Assembly: GCA_903847285.1 (NCBI GenBank)
Contig: CAINDH010000132.1
Span: 1-64,000 of the forward strand
Source: an uncultured Verrucomicrobia subdivision 3 bacterium
GTDB taxonomy: Bacteria > Verrucomicrobiota > Verrucomicrobiae > Limisphaerales > UBA11358
Length of the DNA stretch: 64,000 bases
Reading direction: 5' to 3'
The notes below the pieces were generated by a model. It saw only the letters and a list, made by a program, of their open reading frames with translations. It ran no database searches and was not told where the DNA came from. Both the position numbers and the translations under genes were made by a program. Within the stretch, counting starts at the first letter, position 1, and each line of letters opens with the position of its first letter. This document shows positions 62,565-64,000 of this stretch, in pieces.

Positions 62565-64000
62565 ATGGCTCTACAAGCATGTGTGATGACCGTGAGTGAA
62601 AATTTAGCGCCGTCGCGCCCACCAAAACTATATTGCTGGCTGTTAGGAATACTTGTCGTGGCCTGCGTTGCCCTGCGGGCCGCGTTGTCAGCGGCCACAG
62701 ATTTTTCTGTCGGCGATGCGTTTATCACGTTCCGGTTCGCGGAACAGTTTGCGGCCGGTCACGGGCTGGTGTTCAACGCCGGCGAATGTGTCGGCGGCAA
62801 CACCAGCGTGCTGCACTCGCTGCTTCTGGGGCTGGGCGCCTGCACGGGCGCGAGCGTGCCTCTGGTGGCGCATATCGAGGGCATTGTGTTCGATATGGGT
62901 GCGCTGTTTTTTCTTTGGAATATTTTGCGCGGGCCGGCGGGGCTGCGTTCGCCGGGGCTGCACTTATTTGTGCTCGCGGTGATTTTTCTATGCCCGCTGC
63001 TGTTCTGGTATTCCGTCAGCGGGCTGGAGACGTCGCTGTATCTGCTGCTGATTTTTTTCCTGTTCGACCGCACGCTGAAACGGATTGACTGGCAATGGTT
63101 TCTCGCGGTGGCGTTGCTGTTTTTTTGCCGGCCAGACGGCCTCATCGCGGTCATCGCGGCGCTGGCGTGCCTGCTGTTCACCCATAAAAAAATCCCGTGG
63201 GCGGCGCTGGTCGGGACATTTTTCATCGGCCTCGCATATTTGGGCTACAATTATTTTCTATATCACACCGCAATTCCTCCAACGGTTCAGGCGAAAAGTC
63301 TCGCCTATCACTGCACTGTCCGAGAGAACGCCTTCTATATTTCCAGCCGCTTCTTTTTTCGCCAGCCGTGGCTGTTTTATACGTTTCTGGGCGTCTTGGT
63401 GGCGGCGCTGGGTTGGCGTTGGAAAATGCCGGTGGTGCGGCTGTTGGGGATTGCGGCGTTCGGCTACCTGTTTTTCCTGCTGTTCGCGCCGATGCTGCGG
63501 TCGTGGTATTGCGCCCCGTTTCTGACTTTGGGTGGCGGCACCATCCTGCTCGCCTTGGGCGGGGTGGTTGAAAAACTCAATTATCGCCGGTTAAATTATT
63601 TTTTGGCGGGACTGCTGGCCGTTTACCTCGCCGCTAGTTTTTATGGGGACAAACTTTTGTTTCAGGAATGTCGCAATTGGCGGGCGCGGATCCGCAATTC
63701 AACGGAGAGGGAGGGGGAATGGTTCAAGGCCAACACCCCACCGGACGCGCGGGTGCTGCTCGAGTGCGCGGAAATAGGCTGGTTTTCTAAACGGCGTATC
63801 GCGGATTGGCCCGGGCTAGTCTCGCCGCAGGTTATGGCAATGGTGAAGGCAAACCGGAAAGTTGGTTTCTTTGAAATCGCCAACAAGCTGCGCATGGACT
63901 ACGTAATCATTCATCAGGGCTGGAACGCGGTGGATGATACGAATGTGCCGCCGAACTTTGAATTGATGACGACGTTTCACATGGCCCAATCTGGTGGAGA
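62565..64000 (+). CDS. GT-C glycosyltransferase, AftB-like (3' end outside window)
   Basis: The frame is open to the end of the window (about 478 residues visible, no stop). After a first membrane helix the periplasmic loop reads VGDAFITFRFAEQFAAGHG, then LVFNAGECVGGNTS; this is the pattern of the large GT-C group that includes mycobacterial AftB (SDDxxIxxR ... GHGxVFNxGExVExxTS). About ten membrane helices follow and then a soluble C-terminal domain. The start is ATG 62565 or ATG 62586. It is divergent from the HAD-UbiA/DprE1/DprE2 cassette across 170 bases, so use of a polyprenyl-phosphate pentofuranose donor is a reasoned guess. Confidence 0.75.
   Translation, partial: MALQACVMTVSENLAPSRPPKLYCWLLGILVVACVALRAALSAATDFSVGDAFITFRFAEQFAAGHGLVFNAGECVGGNTSVLHSLLLGLGACTGASVPLVAHIEGIVFDMGALFFLWNILRGPAGLRSPGLHLFVLAVIFLCPLLFWYSVSGLETSLYLLLIFFLFDRTLKRIDWQWFLAVALLFFCRPDGLIAVIAALACLLFTHKKIPWAALVGTFFIGLAYLGYNYFLYHTAIPPTVQAKSLAYHCTVRENAFYISSRFFFRQPWLFYTFLGVLVAALGWRWKMPVVRLLGIAAFGYLFFLLFAPMLRSWYCAPFLTLGGGTILLALGGVVEKLNYRRLNYFLAGLLAVYLAASFYGDKLLFQECRNWRARIRNSTEREGEWFKANTPPDARVLLECAEIGWFSKRRIADWPGLVSPQVMAMVKANRKVGFFEIANKLRMDYVIIHQGWNAVDDTNVPPNFELMTTFHMAQSGG

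Overview
The window looks like a chromosomal piece of a Verrucomicrobiota bacterium (Pedosphaera/Limisphaerales-like). This is inferred from gene content, not from a search. The signs are large secreted proteins built from autotransporter-associated beta-strand (PATR) repeats, a pseudopilin with the planctomycete/verrucomicrobial look, and a shared secreted C-terminal module ending in FYRV/FIRM-type motifs. The DNA is moderately GC-rich, and single-base or ATGA overlaps between operon genes are frequent. There is one tRNA, no rRNA, no CRISPR array and no recognisable insertion sequence.

1-8.3 kb: the end of a six-hairpin glycosidase-like gene, then rhaA and rhaT (L-rhamnose use) closed by a strong terminator. 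A MacA/MacB-type export system (adaptor, ATPase, permease) and a Sua5-type tRNA t6A enzyme follow. 8.3-15.6 kb: an NtrB/NtrC-like two-component pair, a GT-C-like membrane protein, then a reverse-strand group with a zinc-ribbon protein, a HAD phosphatase and prfA, and a separately terminated rpmE. 15.7-23.3 kb: a tight elongasome operon, mreB-mreC-mreD-PBP2-rodA-RNase E/G. 23.4-27.1 kb: a low-GC zinc-ribbon membrane protein, an ABC-2 ATPase without a permease, dnaA, and an 800-base intergenic region. That region carries DnaA-box-like sites (candidate oriC) and a likely small structured RNA with its own promoter and terminator.

27.1-34.3 kb: hemL, a Spy/CpxP-like periplasmic protein, a polytopic GT-C-like protein, a YgjP-type metallopeptidase, tRNA-Arg(CCG), and an unusual fusion of an AspA/AstE-like deacylase with a BPL_N amidotransferase-like domain. 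34.4-48.3 kb: a pseudopilin, a giant PATR protein, a secreted N-formylglutamate-amidohydrolase-like/PATR fusion, a GltT-type glutamate symporter, gamma-glutamyltranspeptidase, and a beta-propeller histidine kinase with its LuxR-type regulator. Together these suggest release and uptake of glutamate from acylated or gamma-glutamyl compounds. 48.3-55.0 kb: a reverse-strand operon of a DctA-type symporter, two alpha/beta hydrolases (one fused to a large membrane domain) and a secreted SGNH hydrolase with a PATR-like tail.

55.7-64 kb: a cell-envelope glycan locus with a GT9 glycosyltransferase, a methyltransferase and a GT4 glycosyltransferase. A reverse-strand cassette follows: HAD-UbiA fusion, DprE1-like oxidase, DprE2-like reductase. 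Divergent from it is a GT-C protein resembling mycobacterial AftB-type arabinofuranosyltransferases. The most interesting reading of the window is that this cassette makes a polyprenyl-phosphate arabinofuranose donor outside the Actinobacteria and that the GT-C enzyme uses it.
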